A DNA stretch of 64,000 bases. It comes from Liolophura sinensis (Eukaryota; Mollusca; Polyplacophora; Chitonida; Chitonidae). The notes below the pieces were generated by a model that saw only the letters and a program-made list of their open reading frames with translations, did no database searches and was not told the origin of the DNA. The first letter of the stretch is position 1. Each line of letters begins with the position of its first letter. Below, piece after piece: positions 32,065 to 43,814 of this stretch. The stretch covers positions 76,375,966-76,439,965 of the forward strand of contig NC_088300.1 in assembly GCF_032854445.1 (NCBI RefSeq), read 5' to 3'. Position numbers and translations under genes: made by a program.

Positions 32065-33370
32065 ATTTAAACTATACAGGTCATAACCATAACCGAAATG
32101 TTATGGTGGTGATGTGAAAGAGTTTGTCTGGCTTACAATTACCATGAAATAGGAGTGGTACTTTTACCCGGTATGCAAGGCAGGAAAACTGCATAGCCAA
32201 AACACCCTTCTTTGTTAAAAATACAGGTCAGTGTGTTGCCAGACTGCCACCTTTGTTGACAACCTGGATGTGCCTGTTAACATTTAAAGGTGACCTCATA
32301 TGAAGGGAGTGGACAGAATTAGCCATATCTTCACAGGTCTTCCACTGGTCTGTAACAGGGTGTACTATAGCTGTCCTGTTTGGATGTTTTTAGCATTTAG
32401 ACATTGAAACTTGGTGCACAAGCTTGTCTTGATATACTTTGATGTGTGTAATTTTGAAATTTGTGATTTGTGGTAGAGTTAAACAGGCCATAGATATCAG
32501 TACCAAGTTTGAGAAAACTCGTGGAGACCATACAGTTTAGTTCTCACGGTGATTTTCGATGCAAGGATTTTGGCACTATGATTGTTTAATTGTCATTTTT
32601 ATTTCATTTCCTCACAGTTCATGTTCACACAAAAGTACATGTACATCATGTTTCTATACAGTTTTTCTTGTTTTTAGAATTATTATTTAAACTGAATTTG
32701 ATGCTTTCGTTTTTGTTATGAACTTGACGTTTGTTTAATCAGTTTATGAACTATGTTCAGAGAAATGTGGAGGGTACCTGTGTTACAACTAAACCTAAAG
32801 CTTGATATTTAAAACATTATGAGTGTAACAAAACATGAAACAAGAAGGATAAACATGCGCGGACAGTAAACAGTAGGCATTTATCTTACAACCTTTTGTC
32901 CTCCCTCGGGATTATTTAATCTGTATAACCCCAAAGGGCAGATGGAATTGGCTGTGATTTTTGCTGATGGAAATCGAAAATGAAAGTAAAATGGTCTCTT
33001 CAAAGTCCCATTGTCTGAATGACAATATTTTGTTCATGGTCAAGACAACCTTCGAGGTGAAGTTAGAGATGGACACAGGTAATTTGTGGTACAAAACAGT
33101 ACAAAACAAAACGTGTTAAGATTTTTTTGTGTTACATTTTGGGAACATTTGGGGACGAGGCAACAATTATTTGAAAACATAAATTTTTAATATGAACAAA
33201 TATGTAAGAATTACCGGTAGTATAGTTAAACTTGCGGGAAAGTTACATCCATGCAAATATTAATCTCTGTATACAGCATCTTTTATTACGTGATGGAAAT
33301 AAACGTTACGAAAGACCCTTCACTGAAAATATATAAGTTGTAAAATAATAATCGAGCCTCTATTAGTAAT
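32065..33370. other. 3' flank, no gene seen
   Basis: AT-rich DNA after the second NRRLW gene, with the second copy of the 26-nt repeat at 32482-32507. I see no further coding content. Confidence 0.5.
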
Positions 33371-33373
33371 ATG

Positions 33374-33577
33374 ATGGAGACGGTGGTTAGCGTACCAGCG
33401 TGGAGCAATAAGCCAAGAGCCTGTCATCATTGCAGTCGTTGTGAGTTCAAGTCGATCTCATGCTCTCCGGCCGTACATGGGAATGTCTTCCCCCCCTCCC
33501 CCCATAATGTTTGCCGCCGTTATATAAGTGAAATGTTCTTGAGTACGTAAAACACCAATGAGAATAAATAAATAAAT
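33374..33577 (+). mobile_element. SINE (main family), nearly full
   Basis: A diverged tRNA-like head (GGTTAGCGTACCAGCGTGGA, then TTGTGAGTTCAAGTCG as B box), CTCTCCGGCCGTACATGGGA, a shortened core with a C-rich interruption, CCATAATGTTTGCCGCCGTT and an (AAAT)n tail. Confidence 0.8.
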
Positions 33578-33579
33578 AA

Positions 33580-34620
33580 TGGAGAAAAAAATGTCATTGT
33601 GTTTAAGAAAAGTGACACTGACGAGGGGTTTCCGCTGATTCCTTATTGTTTCTCGGATTGTTGCGTAACATGTTACTCATGAATTTTTCGGTTCTACTAT
33701 GGCGGTCAGTTTTGTAGGTATGCAAACCGAGGTGCCCTGTAACGAATGACTGATGAACTCTCAGACGTGTAACAAAGCATGATAGATTTTAAAGCCAATG
33801 TTTCTGGAAAAACGGATTGGTGCCAGCAACATCTTACAGCGAACAAGGCACCACGAATCTGCCACACTGGCAATCTTGTAGAAGAATATATGTGTTTCTG
33901 GACACGCTCGTCTGTTTATAGCATTGATGCTAACTTTCCAAATTCCTCTTGTGTAAAATACTATGTCTTCTTATTAGATTATAGATTAAAACTTATATAT
34001 TTTCATTTATTAATATTTGATTGTTGTTTTAGACGGTATATTACACAGGATAGTTTCATTTATCTGAAGTGTGCAAAGCCTCTGGGTACTAAACAAATCG
34101 GAGTGTACAGAGGAAGGTAATGAGACGAATTAGACTCCATACCGACACAAAGGCATAGATGATCTAGTGGAAGCTGAATTAAAATACTTAAATCTTAGCA
34201 GCCTAAGTCCACTGGCTCTTCGTTTTGATTTACTCCTAAGCACATTAGACCTACACAAACATTGCAAATATGTCGTCAGTGTTGAACACAACCAATTTAT
34301 AAATACCCGATCTGGGCTAGTGTGACATAGTTTCCCAAAACATTGCACATATCTTTTATACGTATATCTCGATGTATAGTCTCGATTTGGTAGGTGTAAA
34401 ACATGTGCATACCCATTTAATTTGTAAGCATGACAGCCACAATAAATGCAAAATATGAATATATGAAGGGTATATAGCCGCGTGAGCATTTTGGGTACGT
34501 CCAGCTTTCGTACCTTTCGTGATATTTACAACACTGCTAATCTTTAACAGCATATTGCAATGACTCACCGCCTTGCATAAACCAAAAGGGAAAGAACGAA
34601 ACTAAAACCAAATCGATTAA
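33580..34620. other. No assignable gene
   Basis: An open stretch of 113 codons on the plus strand at 33779-34120 shows no recognisable domain, and its hydrophobic, Tyr/Phe-rich run looks like AT-rich chance sequence. Confidence 0.4.
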
Positions 34621-34631
34621 AATAAAATTCG

Positions 34632-34770
34632 CGGTCCGCGGGAAGGTCTGTCAGCAACCTCCGGATAGTCGTGGGTTTCCCCCGGGTTTCCTCCCTAATG
34701 CTGGCCGCCGTCGTATAAGTGAAGTATTCTTGAGTATGGCGTAAAACACCAAGCAAATAAACAAATATAT
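34632..34770 (+). mobile_element. SINE fragment (main family)
   Basis: Starts near GGGAAGGTCTGTCAGCAACC, then GGATAGTCGTGGGTTTCCCC, CTAATGCTGGCCGCCGTCGT and TTGAGTATGGCGTAAAACAC with a short AAAT/AAAC tail. The head is missing. Confidence 0.8.
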
Positions 34771-35574
34771 AAAATTCGAAGCGCTTCGATTTCTATTGGC
34801 CATAATAATTCATTTCACTTCCATTAATTGCTTTCACGTTGTTGAATCTTGCTGTTTCTAGTCGGCTATAGAAACCAGAAATCTGATCGAAACAGCACAT
34901 TTTAAGCAGGAAGCAGCTCTTTTCGAGATTTGATGTCCGGCATGTCTCTATAAAGGCCCTACTGTGGAGACACGCTGTATAATAGTCGTCGTATTGGCGG
35001 TCGTTGTTGTAGGGTCCATAGCCTGTTTTTCTTTTTTTTTTTTATCACTAAAGCACTGTTCAGGTTTGGTTCTTACTAAAAAAGAAAATAGTATGGTATT
35101 TATCCTGTCAGCCTCAGCTCAAAAGTAGCCTAGCTCTTGGCCTAATTCACACATTTACCTAACCGTATAGACCTAACCTTCGATACACCTTCCGAAATAC
35201 CACATGCATTGCCTAATCCCACTGTCACGCTTGGCATGCGGGACATGGGGGAATTTTTTCTTTCTTTTTTAATTTTTTTTACAGGAGCGTCATGTCTCTG
35301 ACTAGCCTTGAAAAAAAAAATACATGTAAAAGAAAAAAAAATATCAATGGCGAGCACGGTAGACAGACTTACCTCCCCTTACCAGGAATCTTTCGCGCAC
35401 TTTACCGACAATAACAAACCCACATGTCTGACAACCAGAAAATAAGTATTGCGTTTAGCTTTATCGTAGAAGTTCAACAGATCCATAGTCATAAGAACAA
35501 CCTACTTAACCTCTACTTAAAAATATGTCGAAATTTGTAGATAAGAACACAATATTCAAAACAGCATCAAACAG

Positions 35575-38500
35575 ATGATCGGCATGACGGACAGGACGGG
35601 GCAGCAGCAACAACAACACGAATCATCAATGAATGCATGTGGATTAGATATTACACCTGGCCTCGATGGTGGAGTGAGGAAGAAAGTACTGAGGGAGGGT
35701 TCGGGCACGGAAACTCCTCTGACAGGAGACAGAGTCTTTGTGCATTATGTGGGAACTCTTTTGGATGGAACCAAATTCGATTCAAGTCGGGACAGGAATA
35801 AAGTCTTTGATTTTAAGCTTGGAAGAGGTGAGATTTTTACATAAAAACATGCACTGGGGCAAAACATGGTGAAGGTGGTTGTCGAGTTTTACAGGGTGTG
35901 TATGCTACAACATACCCCTTCCCATTATGAGAGCAGAGTTAATATCTGTAAGAGTGTATGTTAAAAATAGAGTGTCTTGTATCAGCATAACAGGGAACAT
36001 ATTGTTTTGATACAATTCTGATTTCTTGACAATACATACATTTGATTCAGCACAAAAAAGTGAAACATAATAAATGTTGAAATAAACATTTATGTTCACA
36101 AGATTATCTACTTGAGAGTTAGTACTCAGGGAATTATTTGTAATTTATAATTTTACATAGTGCATGTACATGTATCTATATGGATTTTGGAAAAGATCAG
36201 TAAATAATACATGTTATTTTAAGGTACTAATTTTTCATTTGCAGTAATGTTTTTCGGAGTATTGTCAAGACTTTGTGCACTGATTACAGTATAGTAGATT
36301 GAGAAATATTTGGATATGCCATACTTAATGGGTACCCAACCATCATTATGGATTTGGATTACCATGCATATCCAGATATTTCTCAACCAGCAAGCCAGAG
36401 TACTCGGGACATAATGGTGTGATTAGAAGGTACTGCTTCATGCCTTACTGTATTTTATATGTAGATGGATTTACATATATTTCGCAGGTGCAGTAATTAA
36501 AGCCTGGGATATTGGAGTGGGAACGATGAGGCAAGGAGAAGTTGCGAAGCTAACTTGTACACCTGACTATGCTTATGGTGATACAGGCTCAGGGCCCATC
36601 ATTGGGCCTTTTGCTACTCTGGTCTTTGAAATTGAACTCTTCAAGTGGGAAGGTAACTTTTGAAAAGACAATTTCCATCATAATATAATACAAGGTAGTT
36701 GCTAAAGAAAAATATGAAGCATTTTCTACTGCATTGCAGTGTCTGTATAGGAAACAGAATATTCCCCTCATACATGTATGCGTGTAACAAGGTGGTATAT
36801 GCTATCAACCACTTCAGTGGCTTAATGGTGAGAGTGTCCATACCAAAAACTGTAAAAATGGTACTTGCTACCTCGTTTAGCACTCGGCTTTGAGAGGCTA
36901 GAGCAAGAAAACATGACTGATTGGCTCAGTGTCAGTATAATTTGACTGGGTTGGGTGTCATGTCTGATGTCTTGGGTATGATTCTTCAGTGGCGGCAGCA
37001 CTTCGTTGGCTTGGACTCGGCCTGTCACAAGATGACACAATATATGTATACACACCTAATGAATCCTCGTAGTCATGTGACTGAAAAATTGTTAAGTACG
37101 ACTTTAAACCCGAAGCATACATTCATACATACATTTGTGCTATCTGTCTCCCGGGCTGGAGGGAGTGTAGTGGTAAAAGCACGGACTCAAAATCCACAGA
37201 TTGTTGGTTCAAATCCCCAGCTAGTAACTAGCCAGCTACATAGATTTAGATTCATACCCTAGTCTTAAAACATTTTTTATAGAGTTGGTATTTGAGACGG
37301 AGTGTATTTTCTCTCATCCAAAGGCTTGAGAGAAAAGTTATTGCAGGTTTTGCGCTCATCGGACGTGATTGTAATTTCTTTTGTCGCACAGCAATGGCAA
37401 AAGCTTTTGATCTAACTTTTTAATAACTGTTAATCATCTCTGTATATTGATTTCCTGTCTGTATTAAACACATTATTATTATTATAACTAAGAATGTTCA
37501 AAATGTGTAAAGTATTGGTAGACTAACAAAATAAACAAAGAAAAACTGTGCAAGAGGATGAGAAGGTTTTCTTTTTTTTACATTAACTTAGGTGAAGATG
37601 TTTCAGAACAGAAAGATCGTGGTGTTGTGAGGAGGCTCCTTTATAAGGGAGAGGGATATTTAACACCAAACACAGGTGCCACAGTCCGTGGTATGTAAAC
37701 TCACACACATCAGACTTGGTGGATTTTGGTTACCATCAACTTAAAGTTGTATGTTTTGTAAACTAGTACTGAGAATACATAGTTCCTCGTTTCAGGATGT
37801 GGAATCTAAAAGAGTAATTTTTTTTTTACAGTTTAGGAAGTCTGCATCATAAGATGTATATTTATAAAAAATTGCATGGCTTTACACATGAACAATATTA
37901 AACTTTGTTTGCAAGGCCTTTTATGTAGATGTACATATCTTGGTTAAATTTAATATGGCATCTGTAAATCTTATGTGTTAACTGTATGATTTCAGCTCAT
38001 ATAACAGGGAAGCTTGACAACAAAATCTTTGACGACAGAGATGTTCAAATAGTAATTGGTGCTGCTCAGAAAGATGATATATGCTCAGGATTAGAGCAGG
38101 CGTTTAAAAAGATGAAATTGAAAGAGCATTCCATGTTTGTTTTGAAATCAAAACATGCCTTTGGTGAGAGCGGCAAAGCGGAATGGAATATTCCAGGGGA
38201 CACAGATATTACATATGAGGTGGTGATGAATGGTTTTGAAAGGGTAAGTCTGCTATGTCCTGGCCTTATTTCAGACAAATAAATGTAATCTCTTCAACAG
38301 TTCATTCAAATATACACCTAAGAATTTCAAGTAAATCTGTACTATATTTTTTAGAAATACTTTCAATACGACTTACACAAGATAAATCTGGATTTCAGAA
38401 AATTTTCATCACCACACTGTAATTTCAAATGTCAACTTGGTGATTTGTTAGTGATAAATATTCAATTGTATGTACTTCCCTATTTGTTTTAGAATAAGAT

Positions 38501-41412
38501 ACTTGTTTGTGAAAATCATGTTTTTAAACTTCTCCAGTGTTCACTAAGTGAAAGTCCCTTTGTGGCTGCATCATCTATATGTACACCAGTTCATAATGCT
38601 ACCACCAGCTAAACATCTCCACTTAAGCACGGATACATGTATATAAAGCTTTTTGGGAGATGTTTTTTTTTGTTAATTTTTATTGCAGAAAAAAGAAGTC
38701 TGGGAGCTTGACAGCTCAGATAAAATGAAAGAAGCTGAACTGTCAAAAGAAAATGGTCGAAGTTTTTTCAAGGTATGGGTACAGTTTTTAATCATTGATG
38801 GCTCAGAAAATATTGATTGATTGGTGTTTTGCACTCAAGAAGTTTTCTCTGAAGGTGATAACACATGATGGTGGTCACGATGGTGGTCACGATGGTGGAC
38901 ATGTGGCTGGATAAACAGTGTGTATAATTAGTAATTAATATAATTGACTTCCCTTTGCCAGATAACTGACAAGACTCCTGGCTTAAATCCACAACTCTAC
39001 CAGCAAAAGCTGTAATTGAACAAGCAGCCTCATGGATGAGCTTGAAAGTTGAAGTGAAACAGTGGTTTAACCATTTGTATTCTAAGTGAAGCAAATTTAA
39101 GAAACCAGCTGACCTGTTTGTTGCCTTGCATTCAGAAATGAGTATGATCACAACATTAAAACTAAGCACAGGGAAAATGGAAGTACTTTGGGAAAGAAGA
39201 GACTTATGTATTTATTTTTAAATTGAAGATTTTGACAATTTTGTGTAGGAAAATGTTGGGTAAACGTCCCTGGATTGGACATAACAGTTAAGGAAGATGT
39301 ACATCCATGTATATTTCAAGGTTGACTCAAATTTGACTTGGTTTCTCACCAGGCTGGGGATATGAATAAAGCGGCTCAACATTACAAGAAGATCGTGTCT
39401 GTTCTGGAACATGACGAATCAGAAGCTTACAAATCACAGCGTGATAATCTCATGTTAGCAGCTCATCTGAACCTGGCCCTCTGTTACCTGAAACTAGGAA
39501 GTTATCATGAGGCAGAGAAGCAATGTGACCAGGCCCTGGGCATTGACAAAAAAAATGTGAAGGGGCTTTACAGAAGAGCTCTGGTAAGGATGCTTGTAAA
39601 GGAGAGTGTAGAGGAAATAGACAAGAACAGTGAAGGGGCTGTGCAGAAGAGCTCAGGTATGAACACCTGTAAGTGAGAGTGTAGAGGGGATAGACAAGAA
39701 CAGTGAAGGGGCTGTACAGAAGAGCTTAGTTAAGGATGCTTGTAAGAGAGAGTGTAGAGGGAATAGGCCAGAACAGTGGGAAAGGGCTTTACAGAAGGGC
39801 ACAGGTAAGAACACCTGTCAGGGAGAGTGCAGAGGGGATAGACAAGAACAGTGAAGGGGCTTTACAGAAGAGCTCGGGTAAGGATGCTTGTAAGGGAGAG
39901 TGTATAGGGAATAGACAAGGACTGTGTGAAGGGGCTTTACAGAAGAGCTCAGGTAAGAGCATCTGTAAGGGAGAGTGTAGAGGGAATAAACAAGAACAGT
40001 GGGGGGGCTATGCAGAAGGGATGCAGAAGGGCAAGGATGCTTGAAAGGGAGAGTGTAGAGGGGATAGACAAGAACTGTTCTTGTCTATTCCCTCTACACT
40101 CTCTCTTTATGTCTGTACCAAAGGGCTCAGGGATAGATGCATGTAGGAGAGTGTGGAGGGGATAGACAAGGACAGGGTGAGAGCGCTTTACAGAAGGGCT
40201 CAGGTAAGGATGCTTGTAAGGGAGAGTGTAGAGGGGATAGACAAGGACAGTGTGAAGAGGCTTTACAGAAGAGCCCAGGTAAGAACATCTGTAAGGGAGA
40301 ATGTAGAGGAGATAGACAAGAACAGGGAAGGGGCTGTGCAGAAGGGCTCAGGTAAGGATGCATGTAAGGGTGAGTTTAGAGGGAATAGACGACAGTGTGA
40401 AGGGGCTTTACGGAAGAGTTCAGATAAGAACACTTGTAAGGGAGAGTGACCATGATGTCTTTATGCAATATCAAACATATTCATTGCATACATGTACATA
40501 ATGTTGAGTGGGACTTGATATATTTTTGTTTATGTCTATATGCTCTGTAAGCCAACATGTAGTGGTCATTTTTACTTGATCATGGTGTGTATGTGCTTGC
40601 CATTAGAAAATTGGATCATTGTGTTTTTGGATAAGCCTGGTATAAAAAGAAACTAAGAATGTGATTTTTACATTTCAAAGGCAAGAGGACACAAAAATCA
40701 GCATGAGTCGGCTATAGAGGATTTCCGGGAAGTGTTAAAGGTTGAACCGAACAACAAAGCTGCGAGGAAGGAACTCAGTCTGGCCACACAGAAACTCAGA
40801 CAGTTCCGGGACGAGGAGAAGAAACTCTACGCTGGCATGTTTTCCAAGTTTGCTGCTAAAGAACCAGTGGTAAGTCTGCAAAAGGTGACGTCAATGAATC
40901 ATACTGTTGATATGTCCAGCAGCATCTATATTGAAATTCGTTTTTCCTTTTTTTTAATTATAAAAATAATGGATTTATTTAGTAAGTCTAGGTGGCGTAA
41001 TAATGAATACTTTTATATCCTGGTATAGCATAGATGTAAATCAGAACAGCTGCAGTATTGATGAAGTGGCGTTAAGCCGTAATCATTCATTCTAAAATTT
41101 GGTAATACTAAGTACATAATGTTGTGACAGGTACCAAATTACCAGATTGAATTACTGAATATTGTCATCCCCAAGTGAAAGTTGAATATATAAAAATCAC
41201 CTGAAATGGGAATTGTTTTCCAGCCACCTGGCCACATTTACACAAGTAGCGGAGAAGACGTCTTCCAAACCATAGATGAATGGAACAACGATATGGCGAA
41301 AGATATGATGTCATTAGAGCAAGAGCTGGAGGCTTTTGGCGAAAAAATGCCGGACAAACATGAGAAAGGGTCTTCATCTCGAAAGACAGAAGTGACCAAA
41401 CCGAACGATTGA
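35575..41412 (+). CDS. FKBP4/5-like: FKBP51/52-type peptidyl-prolyl isomerase co-chaperone, copy A
   Basis: Exons: 35575-35827, 36488-36652, 37592-37690, 37996-38243, 38689-38772, 39353-39583, 40681-40869, 41224-41412. All have GT-AG ends, the phases agree and the total is 485 aa. FK1 (about residues 25-140) keeps the isomerase pocket: [36 protein letters not shown]2 (about 145-255, with [15 protein letters not shown]) is the second, usually inactive domain. The TPR region (about 256-425) has [13 protein letters not shown], then [17 protein letters not shown], and would bind the C-terminal peptide of Hsp90. The tail is acidic ([12 protein letters not shown]). The family acts in the cytosol and nucleus on Hsp90 clients. 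A Gln run follows the start; MIGM gives two possible start Met, the first being used here. The intron after exon 6 is filled with repeats copied from the exon end. Confidence 0.9.
36299..36386. repeat. Inverted repeat in intron 1 of FKBP copy A
   Basis: The arms TTGAGAAATATTTGGATATG (36299) and CATATCCAGATATTTCTCAA (ending 36386) are complementary with one mismatch over about 21 nt, with a 46-nt loop. Possibly a small non-autonomous transposon remnant. Confidence 0.7.
36815..37130 (+). mobile_element. Second SINE family, copy in intron 2 of FKBP A
   Basis: Shares CTCG.TT.GC.CT...CTTTGAGAGG, CAGTGTCAGTATAATTTGAC, CACTTCGTTGGCTTGGACTC, CTCGTAGTCATGTGACTGAA and GTTAAGTACGACTTTAAACC with copies at 42.6 and 43.5 kb. 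The end is a short run of CATACATT. Confidence 0.75.
37150..37232 (+). mobile_element. tRNA-like SINE head, possible third family
   Basis: GAGTGTAGTGGTAAAAGCAC (A-box-like), an ACTCAAAATCC anticodon-loop-like segment and GGTTCAAATCC (B box) are spaced as in a tRNA, and GGGCTGG/CCAGCTA could pair as a weak acceptor stem. It follows the tail of the previous SINE. The pairing is too poor to call a working tRNA gene. Confidence 0.5.
39558..40450 (+). repeat. Minisatellite carrying copies of the exon 6 end and 5' splice site
   Basis: About eleven units of roughly 66-77 bp. Each repeats GAAGGGGCTTTACAGAAGAG followed by CTCAGGTAAGGATGCTTGTA and GGGAGAGTGTAGAGG.GATAG. The first unit is the real end of exon 6 and its donor (39583/39584). 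Many later units alternate between GGTAAGGATGC and GGTAAGAACAC versions, implying a two-unit higher order in places. One unit is inverted at about 40078-40103. Confidence 0.9.
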
Positions 41413-42610
41413 GGGACTATAAAACTAAGGAAATGAAGAGAAAAACCATCCTCTGACGCAAAGCAAGAGTTGTAGCAAACTCACTATCTGGAAGTGTTTA
41501 CGGTGGTGATAACGCTTGGGTTGTTCTGTTTTATGACCTCTGGTTGTTTCGTATCTGGACACGGGGCTAGACAGGTTTGATGGTCAGCCAGCCTTGGCTA
41601 CATGTATCAGTGAGGTAGTTCTGTAAGTTGGGAAGGCATGGTTGAACAACTGTTAGATTGGATCTAATGTTACGCAGTTCCTATTGGACATGTCGGAAGA
41701 GTTACCATGTGCAAAGCTGTCTTTGTGTTAATTTGTATGCTACTTTTTTTCGTCATAAATGTCGCCATTTATATTTGTGATCATTTATGTTTGTCGTAAA
41801 GCAAATACTTCATCATGTTTAAGTGACCAGTTTTATACCGTTCTAAATTACTGAATCAAGTATTCATAAACCTCCGTAGCTGTATGGTTGAATTCATCAT
41901 TCTGAGGTCAACTTTCAGGACGTTTGCAGGTACGACGTGTATCAAGCTGGAATACGGATCATCAATAAAGCCTGAGCCAGAGACAATGTGCCGTGCAGAT
42001 TCCAAGAAAAAATACACGTATGTTCGTCCTGGTTCTGATTCAACTGGACCCTGTTCCACGCATGTGTCACAACTCAGAAACTGATAGGGAAATGCAGAAC
42101 TACTCGGGGTTTGGACTGTTCCTAATTTTCAGTCAGTTTCCTGAGCATGAAAGTTTGCATCCCTTCATCCCATGCTCTATTTTAGAACGTACCATGACAA
42201 GACATGACCTAAAATACGACACCACTGACGCTCGGCCAAAATTCCATGAGAGGTGTTTCATAGTGTCTATCAAAATAAAATACAGGCACCAATCAGAACT
42301 TCATTCCTCCAGTGTCAGGCCAAATTATGTATATAATTCATTTCTGTGAAGGCTCCTAACAAAATGGACCATTTTCCATCAGTAGTACGTTTTATTGTAC
42401 AATAAAGTACAATAAACTTATTTGAGCTTTTAATGAACTATTCTTGAGAAAGGCATAAAACATCCATTAGATAAATAAATAAATATTTGAGCTTTTTTGA
42501 GCTTCATGTCCACAACTATTCGGATTTGATCTACGTCTAGAAGACAACAATATCTCGTTTTGTTTGTTTGCGTTACGTTTAACAGCCTCCTTGTTTCAAA
42601 CCGATCCGAC
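41413..42610. other. 3' flank of FKBP A
   Basis: Probable 3' UTR and intergenic DNA. AATAAA signals occur near 42402 and 42412; an earlier AATAAA at about 41966 is also possible. No second gene is seen. Confidence 0.45.
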
Positions 42611-42614
42611 AGTG

Positions 42615-42785
42615 CCTTGATATTTATAGTGCTGGCATGTCATGTAGAAGACATGACATACTTCAGAGGCGACAGCACTTTGGCGGCATGAACTCGCCCT
42701 GCCACAAGAAGACACCGTATATGTACACACATCTAATGACTCCTCGTCGTCATGTGACTGAAAAATTGGATGACGTTAAAGGATA
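42615..42785 (+). mobile_element. Second SINE family, partial copy
   Basis: CAGCACTTTGGCGGCATGAA, CTCGCCCTGCCACAAGAAGA, CTCCTCGTCGTCATGTGACT and GAAAAATTGGATGACGTTAA match the 3' two thirds of the 36.8-kb copy. Confidence 0.75.
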
Positions 42786-43444
42786 CATATATAAGCACAT
42801 ACGCATTATACTGACACCGGGTCGACGAGCTTTTGAAACGTCTGTTTATGGTCTCAATATGAAGAGTGCGCCAAGGAGGTGTAAGACTTTTTAAAACCAT
42901 TGTTCATAGTTGCTATTTACGACACAGATGCAGAGTATTGTTCCTTTGTCTGTAGTGGGGGATTTGTAAATTTAGCTAAGCCGATGGTTTGTTCTCTAGG
43001 AGGAACCTCTGGTTTCATTTATGTATTTTAGTTGATTTTGTTTTAAGGCCACGATCTTTGCACTTGTACGACGGTGTATGGTCAGTTTTTTTGATCATGG
43101 GCATCGAAGTTAGATTCGCAGCGTTGAAGACAATTTGTCTTGTACCAGTGTATGCGGTGTACCGGTGTGCTGAACATGTAGGGCGTGAGTATCAGCAGTG
43201 CTGATACAGAAGCCTTGAAGAGCCCTGTTTGGTGTCGATACGCATTGCGCACTGTGATTTACGCCATACATACATACATCCATAGTAACCTCTGTAAAGA
43301 TACTCGTGTCCATGACCTGCCTCTGTGTCCACGCCGCTGTCCGAGGTCCGGCCCTGTAACCACGCCGGCTGGTATGACCCACCTCTGTAACCACGCGGCT
43401 ACGGCCCACCTCTCTGACCGCTTATAGCGATCACCTCGAAGTCG

Positions 43445-43760
43445 GGAAAACCCCGGTATCAAACTTATACCAAAGACATTAAAAATGCTACTTTGTTGCT
43501 GCCTCGCTTGGCGCTAAGCACTGAGAGGTTGGAGCCAGGAAACATTTAGTTGTGGCCCGGTGTCAGTATGATATGACTGGGTGGGGGTGTCATATCTGGT
43601 GTCTTCGGCATGATACTTCACTTTGTCGGCATGGACTCGCTCTGCCACAAGAAAACGCAGTGTATTTGCCCACACACCTGATGACTCCTCGTCGTCATAG
43701 GACTGAAAAAGTGTTAAGTACGACGTTAAACCCCAAGCATAAGTATATACATACATCGGT
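43445..43760 (+). mobile_element. Second SINE family, long copy
   Basis: Includes TTGCTGCCTCGCTTGGCGCT, GTGTCAGTATGATATGACTG, TCGGCATGGACTCGCTCTGC, CTCCTCGTCGTCATAGGACT and GTTAAGTACGACGTTAAACC. GC-rich repeats (CCACGACCCACCTCTG and relatives) occur on both sides, at about 43310-43430 and 43765-43810, so the SINE seems to have landed within a small local repeat. Confidence 0.75.
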
Positions 43761-43814
43761 AAGAACGTGGCCACGACCCACCTCTGCAACGGCGGGGCCA
43801 CGACCCATCTATAT

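Noticed and set aside
33779-34120. 113-codon ORF as a membrane protein
   Set aside because: AT-rich composition alone explains the hydrophobic run; there is no recognisable motif.
37150-37232. Functional tRNA-Leu gene
   Set aside because: The A and B boxes are present, but the acceptor and T stems pair poorly and it abuts a SINE tail, so a SINE head is more likely.
39338-40449. Coding continuation of FKBP A through the repeat region
   Set aside because: Exon 6 ends at a standard donor at 39583 and joins 40681 in frame, giving a normal TPR; the repeat frames contain stops and Gly/Arg/Glu-rich non-TPR sequence.
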